Shown: positions 29,672 through 30,378 of the stretch, in pieces
Position numbering within the stretch: position 1 is the first letter of the stretch
Layout of the letters: each line of letters begins with the position of its first letter
Assembly (NCBI GenBank): GCA_025765595.1
Contig: JAIVFH010000303.1
Span: 1-30,378, forward strand
Length of the DNA: 30,378 nucleotides
DNA from: Obelidium mucronatum
Taxonomy: Eukaryota; Chytridiomycota; Chytridiomycetes; Chytridiales; Chytriomycetaceae
Direction: 5' to 3'
The notes under the pieces: model-generated
Database searches by the model: none
The model's input: only the letters and a program-made list of their open reading frames with translations
Told to the model about the DNA's origin: nothing
Program-made: the position numbers and the translations under genes

Positions 29672-30378
29672 TTACGATTCTAGGTACAAGCGGGAAGGGA
29701 GTTTGGAGTAAGACATGTTACAAAAACGAATAAACGCGACAGATACGTCAGCGGACACCAGAAATAAACAAGACAAGCAGAAAAAGGATGATATGAATAT
29801 AAAAAAACAGCAATTCGAGAGCAGTTTTAGACGGCCTTCAAAGCTCAGCAGCTCATTCAAAATATGATCTGCTTCTGACAAATCAGCACCGGTAGTAAGA
29901 GTTATATCATCTTCCAGTTTACGCTTTCCTCCGGCAGCTACTCGCGGTGAAGTTGCTTCAAGTGGAGTAGTAATCGGCGTCAAAATATTGGTGCTGTTTG
30001 GTGTACTCGAATTCGGGTTGGGCAACGCACTTGCGAGGTTCAGAATCTGGGAACTCATAAACCGCTGGTTCTCCAGGAGTTGATTAATGTAGCTGCATTT
30101 GCTGGATTTGGAGCTTGAGTTGGTGTACTTCTGCTGAAGGATCATGATGCTGTAGTTGTTGGTGAAACTGATGCTGCATCATTTGGTGTTGGTTATAGTT
30201 TATGATGGCTGAGACGCCTGCCGACGCAACTGATGATATTGTTGCTGTTGTTGATGATGCTGATGTTGGAATTGTTGATGGTGCTGCTGCTGCACGTGTG
30301 GGTTTTGATTGGCCGTGGGTGTGGGAGGGATATCGAACATCATAGGATTTGCAGTTCCCTGATCCGCCACGAGGCCCG
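29672..30378 (-). CDS. Gln/His-rich coiled-coil protein, partial, frames disrupted
   Basis: Runs off the right edge. Reading leftwards, an open frame enters at the edge (FDIPPTPTANQNPHVQQQHH, then a Gln/His tract) and stops near 30195; a second frame (NYNQHQMMQHQFHQQ, then EVHQLKLQIQQMQ) covers about 30200-30085; the first frame resumes with INQLLENQRFMSSQIL, a GGKRKLEDD patch and an ADHILNELLSFEG motif. A 57-nt intron with a TATAAC branch could repair the first frame alone, but the middle frame looks more coil-like. The KR-rich patch and LNELL motif match the neighbour at 28876. The annotated stop at 29672 lies after a hydrophobic stretch that may be 3' untranslated sequence. Confidence 0.4.

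Noticed and set aside
1..30378. CRISPR arrays, bacterial operons, rRNA genes, complete transposons
   Set aside because: No regularly spaced repeats, no ribosome-binding-site pattern, no rRNA-like sequence and no transposase or reverse-transcriptase frame were seen.

Overview
This window is nuclear DNA of a flagellated (zoosporic) fungus, most likely a chytrid-type species. Three things point there. Genes are compact, with many spliceosomal introns of about 48-95 nt (GT...AG, usually a CTAAC/CTGAC-like branch site close to the acceptor). Fungal chitin-handling genes occur: GH20 hexosaminidase-like proteins and a CBM19-like terminal exon. Genes that only ciliated or flagellated cells keep are also present: the axonemal dynein assembly factor DNAAF6/PIH1D3 and a CCDC81-like HU/coiled-coil protein. 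The species assignment is inference. The exon models are mine; reading phase was tracked across every proposed splice junction and each main model closes as one open frame.

Layout. 1-361: last exon of a plus-strand gene with a CBM19-like end. 442-5346: two tandem minus-strand GH20-like genes with matching exon structure, in which the usual catalytic Glu and an active-site His are replaced. 5689-7323: gamma-SNAP (minus) with a long Pro/Gln tail, head-to-head across only 50 bp with DNAAF6 (7374-8123, plus). 8302-9089: RING-variant-like protein (minus), head-to-head with a UBE2J2-type ubiquitin-conjugating enzyme (9404-10235, plus). 10422-10870: small Gln-rich coiled-coil gene. 11101-15052: three tandem minus-strand genes for a four-pass membrane protein with a claudin-like extracellular signature. 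15473-16491: RibD C-terminal-domain reductase. 16694-19049: BTB/POZ protein resembling germ-cell-less. 19262-21643: CCDC81-like gene. 21875-24172: unrecognised 675-residue protein on minus, bracketed by direct repeats of the CCDC81-like 3' end plus the first exon of the next gene. 24661-27660: 864-residue scaffold with an N-terminal coiled coil, Pro-rich SH3-ligand-like stretches and one C-terminal calponin-homology domain. 28028-30378: an orphan exon resembling a periplasmic sugar-binding domain, then three minus-strand Gln-rich coiled-coil genes that look related to each other and to the gene at 10422.

How the genes relate. DNAAF6 and the CCDC81-like protein belong to flagellum assembly. 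Gamma-SNAP acts in SNARE recycling. The E2 and the RING-like protein could act in one ubiquitin pathway. The GH20 and CBM19-like proteins are secreted wall/chitin factors. There is no operon logic; the main genome-level themes are tandem duplication (GH20 pair, tetraspan triplet, Gln-rich coil genes), gene conversion, and a gene inserted between long direct repeats. I found no rRNA gene, intact tRNA gene, CRISPR array or complete transposon.
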